Below, one piece after another: positions 39,803 to 51,404 of a stretch of DNA of 64,000 bases. The stretch comes from Bursaphelenchus xylophilus (Eukaryota; Nematoda; Chromadorea; Rhabditida; Aphelenchoididae). The notes under the pieces were generated by a model. That model worked only from the letters and a program-made list of their open reading frames with translations, was not told where the DNA came from and did no database searches. The position numbers were made by a program, and so were the translations under genes. The stretch's first letter is position 1, and the number at the start of each line of letters is the position of its first letter. Where the stretch lies: assembly GCA_904066235.2 (NCBI GenBank), contig CAJFCV020000001.1:12767291-12831290 (forward strand), written 5' to 3'.

Positions 39803-40754
39803 TTAGAAAATTGAGTCGAATTCCCCTCGAGCGCATCGCTCCTCCACCGAGCGACGTCCGTCCGGCGTTCTCTCGGCGTTTTTGAGGCCATCGTCGAGGT
39901 CGATTCCCATGTCTTCGGCCACTTTCAACACGAAGTTCCTGGGCTGCGCGTGGAGGAAGGAGAGTCGCTCGGCCAGGTCGAAATTGATGAGTAGGTCTTC
40001 GATTCGCTCGACTAGGTACTCTTCCATGTCGTGGACGTTCTGAAAAAGTAAAATTGAAAAAATGAAAAAAAAAAATTTTTTTTTGATTTTTTGGGGAAAA
40101 TTTTTAAAAATCTCGATTTTGAATTGGAAAAAAATTTTTGGATTTTTTTGAAACTTGACACAAATAAATGTAAATAATGCTGAATAATTTCGTGAAATTT
40201 TCAAATCGCGTTATGCAGAAACAACTGAAATATAACAGCTTAAAGTTTAAAAAATCCCGTTTTTAGCTTAAAAAATTGATTTTTACTCGAAATAAGTCAG
40301 AGAAAACGCTTAGAATTCATTATTGACCTACTTGCAACATAAAATAACCATTTATTAAGCTTTTCAAAGAAAATCAAGATTTTTTGCTTCTAAAACCCTT
40401 ATATCGAGGTTGTTTCTGCATAACGCGATCTAAAATTTCCTCAAAATTGCTTACAACACTATGACCTTCAATTCAGCCAAGTTTTATGTAATTTCAAAAA
40501 TCTGTCATCATGACGTATTTTTTTGAATTTCAAAATATTTCGATCTCAAACTCTCTCACCTCCTCTCCCATATATCCAATAGTTCGTAGTCTCGACTGTA
40601 GCTCCATGTTCCTCTGTTCGTCCGTGTATCCGCCGAGAAGAAGGCCTTTTATCACCAACAACCGGTTGATCAGGTCTTCCAGCTCGCATTCATCGAGGAA
40701 ACAGTTGTCCGTTCGGCCGAAAAACTTGCGAACCAAGCATTTACCGAGTCCCAT
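39803..40754 (-). CDS. Small cytosolic protein of unknown function, 143 residues
   Basis: I do not recognise a family. Two exons: 40754-40560 and 40039-39803, with GTGAGA donor and TTTTTCAG acceptor joining in phase 0 (GYMGEE then NVHDMEEYLVER). The sequence is mostly charged and probably alpha-helical: DECELEDLINRLLVIKGLLL, DEQRNMELQSRLRTIGYM and EDLLINFDLAERLSFL. The start MGLGKCLVRKFFGR has Gly2 with a nearby cysteine and basic residues, a pattern seen in N-myristoylated, palmitoylated membrane-attached proteins. That is inference, because no Ser/Thr is at position 6. No signal peptide or membrane helix. The 520-bp intron holds a palindrome. Both exons use ordinary coding composition, so I consider the gene real. 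Confidence 0.75.
40190..40455. repeat. Palindrome with CGCGTTATGCAGAAACAAC arms
   Basis: AAATCGCGTTATGCAGAAAC at about 40203 is mirrored by GTTTCTGCATAACGCGAT near 40414, with further pairing of flanking AT-rich sequence. The same arm occurs singly near 52630 (CGCGTTATGCAGAAATAACC). It shares the GCAGAAACAACCGAGAT core of the GGAAGTACTCC family. Confidence 0.6.
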
Positions 40755-41964
40755 TTTGGTGTACTGTTGATTTTGTTGCGGTAGATTCAGTGAGAATCAA
40801 AAAAATCCAAAAAATCGAAATTCTGTGGACCTCTGATATTGTAGTAGACAAAAAGTGTTGAAAACAGTCGAAACAGCCCGAATTTAAATTGCTTGTAGAA
40901 AATATAGAGTCTCTACAGTATACCAGGGGCTGTCAAATTACTACCGACCTAATACGAAAGCAGTATTGGCCGGTTCAATTAGAGGAGAAGAGGGCTTTTG
41001 AAGAAGCGAGAAAAATGGGCGTTGCTCCGCGTAAGATGTAGTGGGTATCGTATGACTACACTCGGTTATGAGGGGATGGCTAATGACGACAATGCAGGTC
41101 GATGCTAGCACAAACACTTGAGAAATCGGCAAGGGACAACAAAAAACGGGCTTTCCGATATTGTAGATGACGAAATTGTAGTGTAGTCGAGGAAAGAGCG
41201 GGTGACGTGGTGTGGAATTGGATTTTGTTGAAGTTGTAGGTCCTTGACTACACAGTAGAGTCAAAAAAATTCAAATCAGGATTTGAATTTGGCGGGAAAT
41301 TCAAAATTTGTCGATTGCACAGTGCAGATGGTAAAACGTGATGTAGGCAAAGTACAAAGGCTCGAAAAGTTGGTAGATCGATTTTCTGTGATACAGTAAG
41401 ACTTAGGCTGTCAAGCAGTAGCAAAAATTCCCAGCAACAGCCTCAAAATCAGCAAGAAAATCAGCAATCTTTCGATTGCACAGTGCAAAAAATTTCCAAA
41501 GCTCCCACTGGCTTGTAGCGCAAATTGCCGCAGGCAAAGCGGGTTGAATAGCTCCTAAAAAGCAGGAATAGAGATTTGAACACGTTTCGGCATCTTTATA
41601 TTCAAGACGCGGCTCGAAATTCGCGGCCCAAAACCCTAATTACCCGACCCACATCATCGGGCCGAATTCCGCAGGCCAAGGGTTATATAGACGGCTTCCT
41701 GGTGAAGAGGAGCCCGCCAACCCCGCCCATAGCCCCTAATCTGGCCCCGAAATACATGCGGCTTTCGCAAAACTCGTCCCTTTGACGTCGACGGCCAGGA
41801 AGCATGCGACGTAATCGCGAAAGATTGCCGGTTACGCAAGAAATTTTGAGTGTTTTGCCTGCAGATTAGTGTGGACACAGCAGTTGTTGTGTTTTGAGCC
41901 ACTAATCAGGAGGGTTATTGGGAAATAAAGGCAGATATTATATCCATAATTTGGCCAAAAATAG
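40755..41964. other. Intergenic, with a GC-richer block at 41480-41930
   Basis: 40900-41260 and 41490-41930 are less AT-rich than the surroundings. A TATATA sequence in GGTTATATAGACGG lies near 41685. Open frames exist on both strands of the second block (41576-41785 plus, 41654-41902 minus), but I see no motif or splice context to choose one. Two GCACAGTGC copies occur near 41317 and 41478. Could hold the promoter of the gene at 40754. Confidence 0.35.
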
Positions 41965-42490
41965 AAGGGAGACTAATGAAAATATGGATGTTTACGGGTA
42001 AAAGGATGACTTCTGGGGTTTGGAAATCAAAAATTAGATGGAAAAGAGGTAAAAAATAAAAATAAACTTTTGAAATTTCGATTTCTGCAAGTTTCCAAAA
42101 AATATGTCATCATGACATAGATGATAACATATCTTTTGGAAATATGAAAATTCTCTGTTTGATGGTACGGTAGACCATAAAAATTTAGTGGAAAAATATA
42201 AATTTCCTCGTTTGAAGAATTGGCGACATTTTATACGAAAATTTTTTTTTAATTTTTGAAAATTTTTAAAATACGATCTCCTAACCCGTCAAAATTTTAT
42301 GTTTGCATATAAAAAACCTAAAATTTTGGCTGAATTTTCAAAACGCTAGTTTTTGGAAATTTCCAAAAAAATATGTCAGCATGACAGATTGATGACGGAT
42401 TTTTTTGAAATGCTAAATTCTGTAGATGCTTTATACGAAAAATTTTATTTTTAAAATTTCGTTGGTTTTGTAAAGTACGAGCCCTGATGT
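41965..42490. repeat. Left arm of a long-range inverted repeat
   Basis: Inverted match to 49480-50025, 7.5 kb away. Shared blocks in order include ACGGGTAAAAGGATGACTTC, CCAAAAAATATGTCATCATG, ATTCTCTGTTTGATGGTA, GCGACATTTTATACGAAAA and CAAAATTTTATGTTTGC. Lies downstream of the carbonic-anhydrase-related gene. Confidence 0.75.
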
Positions 42491-43019
42491 ACGTCAGAAG
42501 GCAATTTTTGTACTATTTGGACTATAAGCAAAGTGCTTTTGTTATGAAATCGTATAATAAATAATCGCCTTTCGAACAAGAGGATTAGGTCTCTACTACA
42601 ATATCCAGCCATTAGTTCGCTCGCTAAATTCGTTATTTGTCCAGTAATTTATTCGCAATGATGCAAGTGGAAGATGTTTGAGCCAAGCGGATTAGAAGTT
42701 AAAAGTTCTTTGAGGCTTCAGATTTTGAGACTTTTTTGGGGATGACGTGTATTGTTGGAAGTGAAGGAGTGCGAAATGTCTCAGGATTCTGACGGAAATT
42801 CACGTACGGAGGACGTGAATCTTGATGACAGACGTTTTAAGCTTTTTTGGGACGTTATTACGAGATTTTTTTATTTTGCACGGTGCGAAATTTTTAATAC
42901 CATTACATAACTGAGAAGGTCGTATTTTACAAAATTAAAATAATGTAAAAAATAAAAAGAAGAGGCAGAATAATACGATTCTTCGGCTTATAATATACTT
43001 TGACAACTTTTTCAGTAGT
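42491..43019. other. No gene; scattered GCACNGTGC
   Basis: One GCACGGTGC near 42878. 42600-42850 is less AT-rich, with no interpretable frame. Confidence 0.3.
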
Positions 43020-43665
43020 TTTGAGACTTTTAAAATTTCGCACAGTGCAAAATTTTGTTTTCGTAATTCGCGGAAAATTCGTATTTTAGAAACTCGAAAT
43101 ACAGTAAATAAAAGAGATTTGTCGGAAAATAAGCTGCTTTTTCTGTTTACAAATATTTTTGTATCATTTTTAGTGATTATGACTCCTTTAAAATTTCGCA
43201 CCGTGCGAAATTTTAGATTTTTCCAAGTGCAAAAATCCGTATTTTAGAACAATAGAATACGTTGAATATGAGAAAATAAAGTTGTCGTTGCCTTATTTTT
43301 CTAGCTGCAAGTTTTTTCACTTATTTTTGGCTGATTTCTAGGCCTTTTAAAATTTCGCACAGTGCAAAATTTTGTTTTCGTAATTCGCGGAAAATTCGTA
43401 TTTTAGAAACTCGAAATACAGTAAATAAAAGAGATTTGTCGGAAAATAAGCTGCTTTTTCTGTTTACAAATATTTTTGTATCATTTTTAGTGATTATGAC
43501 TCCTTTAAAATTTCGCACCGTGCGAAATTTTAGATTTTTCCAAGTGCAAAAATCCGTATTTTAGAACAATAGAATACGTTGAATATGAGAAAATAAAGTT
43601 GTCGTTGCCTTATTTTTCTAGCTGCAAGTTTTTTCACTTATTTTTGGCTGATTTCTAGGCCTTTT
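43020..43665. repeat. Two-copy 317-bp direct tandem duplication
   Basis: The segment beginning TTTTAAAATTTCGCACAGTG at 43028 is repeated nearly base for base from 43345. Each copy carries one GCACAGTGC and one GCACCGTGC. A third, diverged start is visible at 43663. Confidence 0.85.
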
Positions 43666-44599
43666 AAAATTTTGCACAGTGCGAAGTTTTCGAACTTTCG
43701 TAATTTCCCTGGGGCATATTTTAGAAAAATCAAATGCTGTCATAATGTCTTAATGAACGTCAGGGGATATAATTTTTAAAACGAAACACTTTTCCTCTCG
43801 TATTTTAAACGATTTTTAGGATTTTTTAAATTCTGCACTGTGCGGAATTTTCAGCTTTTTGCACGGTGCAAGGGTGAATGTCCGATGACCAAAAATGGAT
43901 TATAAAAAGTCTAGATAAAGCCAAATTGGTCATATTTTGTGAATAGTAAAAAAATTTTTTTGAAGTTTTCAACTTTTTACTGCAGTTAAAATAAATTTGC
44001 ACCGTGCGGAATCAAAAAATTCCAAAATTGCGGGTGGTGCTCGGAAATTGCCAAATATGGTCTTAGATTGCCCTAAGCCCCTCCACACGTCATTTTTACT
44101 CTCCCCCACCGCTGAATCTCCCGTTAATCACCCGCTAATTACCGCTTTCCACACCTGTCGTCATGGATAATATTTTGACGAAACATTTCTCCAAACACAG
44201 CTTGTTACTGACGAAACACAATCTCTCGTCGTCCAAATTGCAGGTAGCAATTACGACGACGGTCTCAGCTTCGGCCCGAAAAATTACGTAATATTTTTTG
44301 GCTGCACAGTGCAGAAAAAATTTCTAAAAATAAAAGTGCAGACTGACTTGTAAATATATACCTAATTACCGTGGTGTTCACCCACAGGACCCCCTTTTCG
44401 GCGAATCACGTGCCGCTGATGTTATGCGATGAATGGAATGGGATTTTACGAAAAAAAATAATGCAGATTAGTGGTAATGGGGAAGTTACCGAGTAAAAGT
44501 GCTGGAAAAGCACGTCAAGTGGAACCGGGAAGTCGAACTATTATTCAATTTAAAAAAAATTTTTTTTGAATTTGAATTTAAAAAAAGTCCGAATTTGAC
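43666..44599. other. Intergenic with possible regulatory block
   Basis: A few single GCACNGTGC copies near 43676, 43836, 43860, 43998 and 44306. 44090-44470 is unique and less AT-rich, with homeodomain-like TTAATC/TAATTA sites and an E-box CACGTG near 44409. No gene seen. Confidence 0.35.
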
Positions 44600-45890
44600 T
44601 GCACAGTGCAGCTTTCTAAAAAAAGATTTTGGATGCGCAGTGCAAAACTTTTGACAAAATTTTTTTTTGCACTGCGCAAAATTTTTGAAGAAAATTTTTG
44701 TCGCACAGTGCAAAAGTTCTCCTAAACCTTTTCAATTGCACAGTGCAAAATTTTTGAAGATTTTTTTGGACTGCACAGCGCAAAATTTTTGAAAAATTGT
44801 TTGTCGCACAGTGCAAAAGTTCTCCTCAAACTTTTCAATTGCACAGTGCAAAATTTTTGAAATTTTTTTTTGCACTGTGCAAAATTTTTGAAGAAAATTT
44901 TTGTCGCACAGTGCAAAAGTTCTCCTAAACCTTTTCAATTGCACAGTGCAAAATTTTTGAAATTTTTTTTTGCACTGTGCAAAATTTTTGAAGAAAATTT
45001 TTGTCGCACAGTGCAAAAGTTCTCCTAAACCTTTTCAATTGCACAGTGCAAAATTTTTGAAATTTTTTTTTGCACTGTGCAAAATTTTTGAAGAAAATTT
45101 TTGTCGCACAGTGCAAAAGTTCTCCTAAACCTTTTCAATTGCACAGTGCAAAATTTTTGAAGATTTTTTTGGACTGCACAGCGCAAAATTTTTGAAAAAT
45201 TGTTTGTCGCACAGTGCAAAAGTTCTCCTCAAACTTTTCAATTGCACAGTGCAAAATTTTTGAAATTTTTTTTTGCACTGTGCAAAATTTTTGAAGAAAA
45301 TTTTTGTCGCACAGTGCAAAAGTTCTCCTAAACCTTTTCAATTGCACAGTGCAAAATTTTTGAAATTTTTTTTTGCACTGTGCAAAATTTTTGAAGAAAA
45401 TTTTTGTCGCACAGTGCAAAAGTTCTCCTAAACCTTTTCAATTGCACAGTGCAAAATTTTTGAAGATTTTTTTGGACTGCACAGCGCAAAATTTTTGAAA
45501 AATTGTTTGTCGCACAGTGCAAAAGTTCTCCTCAAACTTTTCAATTGCACAGTGCAAAATTTTTGAAAATTTTTTTTGCACTGTGCAAAATTTTTGAAGA
45601 AATTTGTTGTCGCACAGTGCAAAAGTTCTCCTCAAACTTTTCGATTGCACAGTGCAAAATTTTTGAAAATTTTTTTTGCACTGTGCAAAATTTTTGAAAA
45701 ATTATTTGCTGCACCGTGCAAAATTTTTGGCTGAAGTTTTCCCGTACGGTGCGAATTTTTCAAACAACTTTTTTTGTTGCACAGTGCCAAAATTCTCCTA
45801 AAATTTTTGATTGCACAGTGCAAAATTTTTGACAAAATTTTTTTTGCACGGTGCGAAGAACTTTATTGGACTGCACAGTGCAAAAATTAA
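44600..45890. repeat. Higher-order GCACNGTGC tandem array, ~100-bp units
   Basis: Units of about 100 bp, each with three palindromes and the spacer AAAGTTCTCCTAAACCTTTT, start near 44738, 44841, 44941, 45041, 45141, 45244, 45344, 45444 and 45547. Two unit types alternate: one with TTGCACTGTGC and one with GGACTGCACAGCGC. The order of types gives blocks repeated with offsets of 403 and 303 bp. Neighbouring blocks are nearly identical, so copying was recent. Confidence 0.85.
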
Positions 45891-46332
45891 TATTTTAAAA
45901 ATTGTGCAATCTGGAGGGACCAAACTTCCTTCCGATTAGTGTTGACCGCTCCTTCCAGAACGTTTTCTAATCTCTGAATAGGCGGATTATAACTACGCAG
46001 ATCCGAATTGGCTTATATTACATCTGATATTATCTAATGCAAGATAATTTTCATGCCAAAAATAGAAAACTATCAAATTTTTTGGGTAGATTTTTAAAAA
46101 TACGATGTTATTTGCTCCAATTTTTTAAATTTTTGAAAAAAAAATCAAAATTAAAAAAAAAATTTTTTTCAAAAAATCTCAAAAAATAAATTTATTTCGA
46201 TAAAAATCAGACAATTTCTTACTGAATTTTTAATAGAAAATCTTGGAGATCCATTCACAAGCGATGATTATCATTTTTTGCATAAAATTCCAAAACCGAA
46301 TTAACTCTGCATATTCCAATTTTCCGGATTCG
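45891..46332. other. 3' flank of the carbonic-anhydrase-related gene
   Basis: AT-rich, no gene. 46080-46200 is nearly pure A/T with runs of A and T. Confidence 0.35.
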
Positions 46333-49300
46333 TCAAGGAAGTTCGGCCTGGGCCACGGATTTGAACGAAGATCGGGCGAGACGCCCATTCAGAGCTTGAA
46401 TCGGCCGGATCGGGGTCATCTTGGCCTCAACTTCGTCTTCGTAACGGGTTCGATTCAGTTGACGGAGCTTTTCTAACTGAAAATAAAGGGAATTAGGGGA
46501 GAGAAGTTGGAAAATTATTGGGTAAAAATGCTGGAAAATATTTTTTTTAAAAAAGATAAAAATCGGAAAAAAATAAAAAATATCAAAAAATTTTTTAAGA
46601 AAATGAAATTTAGGCTTTCTGAAAATTCAAAAAAATTAAAAAAATTATAAAAAATTTAAAAAATAAATAAAAAAAATCCAAAAAATAAAAAAACAATCAA
46701 AAAAATAAAAAAAAATATCAAAAAATTTTTTAAGAAAATGAAATTTAGGCTTTCTGAAAATTCAAAAAAATTAAAAAAATTATAAAAAATTTAAAAAATA
46801 AATAAAAAAAATCCAAAAAATAAAAAAACAATCAAAAAAATAAAAAAAATATCAAAAAATTTTTTAAGAAAATTAAATTTAGGCTTTCTGAAAATTCAAA
46901 AAAATCAAAAAAACTATAAAAGATTTAAAAAATAAATAAAAAAATGAAAAAAAAAATAATAATAATAATTTTTTTTTGGAAAATTGATTTCAGACATTTT
47001 CAAATGCAAAAAATCTAAAAAATTATAAAAAATTTAAAAAAAAAATCAAAAAAAAAAAATAACAAAATTTTTTAGGAAAGTTGATCTCAGGCATTTTGAA
47101 AATTTAAAAAATCGGAAAAATTGACAAAAAATCAAAAAAAAATCTTCAAAAACCTTCAAATCCCCCCAAAAATCCCAATCCTCACCTGTTCGGACGAAAC
47201 AGGAATCGCCGATCTGAACACGACCCATTTCACGGTCTCTCTGTACGGTTCCACGGTCTCTGAGCCTTCGTACACCCAGAACTCCTTCGACTTCTCGGCC
47301 GGCGGCAGGAGTGCTGAGAATTTGATCCCACTCAGACCCGACTCGTTGCCGTTGTATTGGACATTGGAGAGGACGTTGGTCAGCGGAATGAAGTTGAGGT
47401 TGTCTCCGTGGGACTCCTGAAAAAAAGTTTTAAACTTTATTTCATTTTTTATCATTAAATAAAGTTTTTAATTTGATGAAATTTTGTTTTGGAGTTTGAA
47501 TTTTTTTTGGGAGACATTTTATACGATAAAACATTAATTTTTCAAAAAATTATTTTCTTTGGGATTTTTTGAATTTTTAAAATGAAATTGACGGTGTATA
47601 ATTAAAACTATGCCCAAAAAATTTCTTCAAGACATTTTCAAGTCAAAAAAATTTGTAAAATCGAAAAAAACCCAAAAATTCTAAAAAATTTTTTTTTTAA
47701 ATTTTTTAATTTTTCAGGAGATTTTTGAAAGTTTAAAAAGTACTAAGACACTGTCTAATGTCTCTAGAATTAACTATAACGTCCAAAAACTTGCAAAAAA
47801 ACTAAAAAATCAAAAAAAAAAGCGATTTTTTTTAAATTTTTTTTTAATTTTTTTTAAACCTTAAAAAATATCGCCACGCTTTCTATTGTACCTAGAATTA
47901 CCTTTAACGTCCAAAAAGTTCCAAAAAACCTCAAAAAATTCATAAAAATAAAAAAAATCGAAAATTCCAAAAAAATTTTTTTCTTTTTTTTTTTTTTTTT
48001 TGAAAGTTTGAAAAGTGAGACACTGTCTAATGTCTCTAGAATTAACTCTAGTGTCCAAAAACTTCCAAAAAATACTCAAAAAGTTGCAAAAAAATCGAAA
48101 AAATCCCTAAAATCCCCCAAAAATCAGGGGATTTTGATTTTTTATCCTCTAAAATCCCAAAACTCACATTCAAGAACACCGCGAACGCCACAATTCCGTC
48201 AGGTTGCTTGCTGGCCGCCTCCAGACTAGTGTACTTCAAATTGCGATGAATGAAATGCAATTCGCCCGCATATCCGACGCCGCCGACCGTGTGTTCGGAG
48301 CCGTTCATCGGCTCCGTTCCCCAATGCAGATTCACCGTATCCAAATGGAACTGTTCTTCGGGCAGGAAGGAGAGTCCCATGTCATCACTGGCCCCGTCCG
48401 GATACTTTATGGAGAGGCATTGGCCAATGTTCCGCAGGATGCACTGTGCGGTCTCGTCGTAGTCCAAACTGGAATTTTCGGGGATTCAAAAAATTTTTTA
48501 AAATTTTATAATTTTTTTTGGAGATTTGCGGGATGTAGTGAACTATTTTTCGACATTTTTACCCATTTTTGGAAAAAATTTTAAAATTAAAATTTTTTTT
48601 TATTTTATGGCCAAAACATAGTCATCATGATTTTTTAAAGATTTTCCGATTCTTATCCTACCACAATTCAGTCTTGGAGCTTGAAATTTTTTTGGGAGAC
48701 ATTTTATACGATAAAAAATTAATTTTTCGAAAAATATTTTTTTGAGATTTTTTGGATTTTCAAGATAAAATTGATGTGTCTATGATTAAAAAAAATGCCA
48801 TAAAAACTTCCTCGAGACATTTTCAAGTCAAAAAAAATTGTAAAAAATCGAATAAAAATTATTTGTTTTTTTTATTTTTTTTTATTTGATGGCCAAAACA
48901 TAGTTATCATGATTTTCTAAAGATTTTCTGATTCTTATCCTATCAAAATTTCTATTTTTAGCCCTCCTAAAATACGATTTCTGACCTTTTTTCGACTTTT
49001 GTACCCATTTTTTCACGTTTTGATGACGTAAATCAATGTTTTCTCCATTTTTCGACCCCTCATGGCCATTTCAATAATTAATCTTGTTTCCACAAATAAC
49101 AAACTTTGTCTGCGGCGATTTACAAGTCCTAGGCTCCGTGAAATCCCCCTAGATTAGCCCAATTTCCTATTTTTCCCTTCTTTCCAGGGTTTTCTGGAAG
49201 AAAATACAGAAATATTCGAAAATAATCCGCTATCTACGCAATTTGCGGGACTTGTAATGGATAGAAATGACCAGAATAGCGGATGAAGGGGATAACCTTT

Positions 49301-51217
49301 CTCTAATAACAATTGTTTTGAAATTTTGGGTAAATATCCGGTGAATGTCAGTGATTTCTTGACGCATGTGGATAATAAAGAGCAAAGAGATTGTTGGGAG
49401 CAATTTTTTGACCGAAATAGTCTAGCTACAGTATTTTTAGATGCAGAAATTCAGAAAATATGTAAATAAAATTTTTCGTATAAAATGTCGCCAAAACAGT
49501 TTTTTCGATTTTTTAAACATGTAAAATACGCAGTGCCATCCATATCGCCTCAATATAAACGTCGCATCTACAGAATTTGGCATTTCCAAAAATCCGCCAT
49601 GAATGTGTCATGATGACATATTTTTTGGAAATTTCCAAAAATTGGTATTTTGAAAATTCAGTCAAAATTTTAGGTTTTTTACACGCAAACATAAAATTTT
49701 GACCCGTTAGAAGATCGTATTTTATAAATTTTCAAAAATTCAAAAAAATTTTTTTTCGTATAAAATGTCGCCGATTCTTCAAACCAGTAAATTTATTTTT
49801 GCATTAAATTTTTGTGGTCTACCATCAAACAGAGAATTTTCATATTTCCAAAAGATATGTCATCATCTATGTCATGATGACATATTTTTTGGAAACTTGC
49901 AGAAATCAAAATTTCAAAACTTTATTTTTATTTTTTACCTCTTTTCCATCTAATTTTTGATTTCCAAACCCCAGAAGTCATCCTTTTACCCGTAAACATC
50001 CATATTTTCATTAGTCTCCTCTATTTGGGTGCAAATACACGAGGTAAGAACAGTTTTACGTCCGATTTATCATCTTTTTTGACAATGTAAATCCCAAAAG
50101 CCTTGTGACGTAATGTTATGGAATGTTTTTTGTTTATTTATTACGCCGAACTTTTATTTATGCTCTCACGTCAAATTGAGGCGAATCTCATCCAAACCTC
50201 GGGGATTTGGATGTGAAATTGGGAGATATTTGAGTTATAGTGCAGGATGAGGATATGTGTAAAGTAATATAATAAAGTTTTGGGAAAACAAAGAAATTCT
50301 ATTCCAAACGAAAACGGCGTATTTTACGACAATTATTAATCTAATAAAATCAAAAATGATGCAGAAAAACTAAAAATTTTTCATTAAACTTGCCTAGTAT
50401 AATATAAAATAAGAAAAATTTTAGGTCGATAAGTATCAGAAAACATTGAAAAAAGGCTCCAAACTCACCGGAAAGTCGCATTCTCCAAGGCTGGATCAAA
50501 CGCAGTGTACAGCGGAAGCAGGTCAATCGGAGACTGCTTGAGGTTCACATTAACCTAAAGTAATGTAAAAGTCAGTCCAAAATCTCAGTCATAGACAACA
50601 CAGAGTTCCCTAATACGTATTCTAAATATCGAATTTTGATCAAATTACTATTTCCACTTCATTTGAATATTATTTTTTTGAAAATTCGAATTTCCCGCCA
50701 AATTTTCAAATTCTTGGCATTATGTTGCAACTGGCTGAAAATGTAAAATATGCAAAATATGGCTGTATTCTGCATTGCCATGCCACAGAAATGGTGTTTT
50801 TGCAATTTTCAGCCTTGAAACACAATGCCAAGAATTTGAAAATTTGGCGGGAATTCAAATTTAAAATTCTCTCATCACCTCAAAAATTCAATTTTATATG
50901 GATGAGTGGCTCCAAAACGAAATACGACCCCCCATTCTGACATTCTATCTTGTTTTCGCTTCAAGGTTCACAGAGCAAATTACATATATGTTTTGTTGTC
51001 ATCAAAAAACATTGCCTACGGCAAAAGCAACAAAAAATTTAAAATTACTCACTTGCAGGATCTTCCCCAGACTGTCCAATTGCTGTGTGCACTTGTTGAA
51101 GACGGGATTGTTGACCACATTCTGACGCACTTTGTTCACATTGTCCAACACCGAGTTCAGTGGCAGCTGAGTTTTCACTTCGTTGAATTTGGCGGAAAGT
51201 TGGCCCAGGAACGCCAT
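46333..51217 (-). CDS. Alpha-carbonic-anhydrase-related protein, probably inactive
   Basis: Five exons: 51217-51053, 50554-50469, 48468-48168, 47416-47186 and 46476-46333, 308 residues. Alpha-CA hallmarks: KQSPIDLL (QSPI motif), LHWGTEPMNGSEHTVGG, GELHFIHRN, SKQPDGIVAFAVFLN, ETVKWVVFRSAIPVSSEQ and RPIQALNGR near the end. Of the three zinc-binding histidines (human CA2 94, 96, 119), the second and third are present (132, 155) but the first is Asn130. The CA2 Thr200 position is Val and the TTPP motif is lost, so CO2 hydration is unlikely; such proteins usually act by binding partners. The N-terminal exon (MAFLGQLSAKFNEVKTQLPL) is a helical 55-residue segment, not a signal peptide and not the usual CA start. 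CCAG lies five bases before the ATG. Introns total almost 4 kb; intron 2 holds one arm of the long inverted repeat. Confidence 0.9.
46560..46890. repeat. Three-copy ~135-bp tandem repeat, CA-related intron 4
   Basis: AAATATCAAAAAATTTTTTAAG followed by GAAATTTAGGCTTTCTG recurs near 46580, 46716 and 46850. The flanks are long A-runs broken by single T or C. A simpler, nearly pure A/T stretch continues to about 47140. Confidence 0.7.
47720..48060. repeat. Three-copy ~137-bp repeat, CA-related intron 3
   Basis: GACACTGTCTAATGTCTCTA then GAATTAACTNTAACGTCCAAA recurs near 47750, 47885 (diverged) and 48017, separated by T- and A-runs. Also in this intron, ACATTTTATACGATAAAA (47510) matches a site near 48700. 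Confidence 0.65.
48469..49479. other. Carbonic-anhydrase-related intron 2, unique part
   Basis: AT-rich to about 49060; then a less AT-rich block (49070-49400) that might be regulatory (CTTTGTCTGCGGCGATTTAC, GAAATCCCCCTAGATTAGCC). No gene on the other strand. Confidence 0.3.
49480..50025. repeat. Right arm of a long-range inverted repeat
   Basis: Inverted counterpart of 41965-42490, lying wholly inside intron 2 of the carbonic-anhydrase-related gene. It ends near GAAGTCATCCTTTTACCCGT and CATATTTTCATTAGTCTCCT, mirroring the outer edge of the left arm. Two ATGTCATCATGACAT-type palindromes occur in each arm. Confidence 0.75.
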
Positions 51218-51404
51218 TGGACCTGGAAATTTGATTTTTGAGAATCGTAGGGAGTAGCGAAAAAATTGGAATTGAAATTTCGACAAAATTAAAAAAAATG
51301 TAGTAAATGTCAAGTACAACATAAAAAAAGGCCTGATCAAAAGATCTGAAGCCCGAAATAGTCTAAAAATCCCATTTACAACCTAATCTTTTCATAATTC
51401 TGCA

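Noticed and set aside
40941..41264. 107-residue minus-strand frame upstream of the small gene at 40754
   Set aside because: No domain, and I found no in-frame splice connection to the downstream exon.
41576..41902. Overlapping open frames on both strands in a GC-richer block
   Set aside because: No motif, splice site or start context favours either; more likely promoter-type sequence.
44486..45835. Series of near-identical 60-95-residue Cys-rich frames on the minus strand
   Set aside because: Pure product of the ~100-bp tandem array; no start context, signal peptide or splice support.
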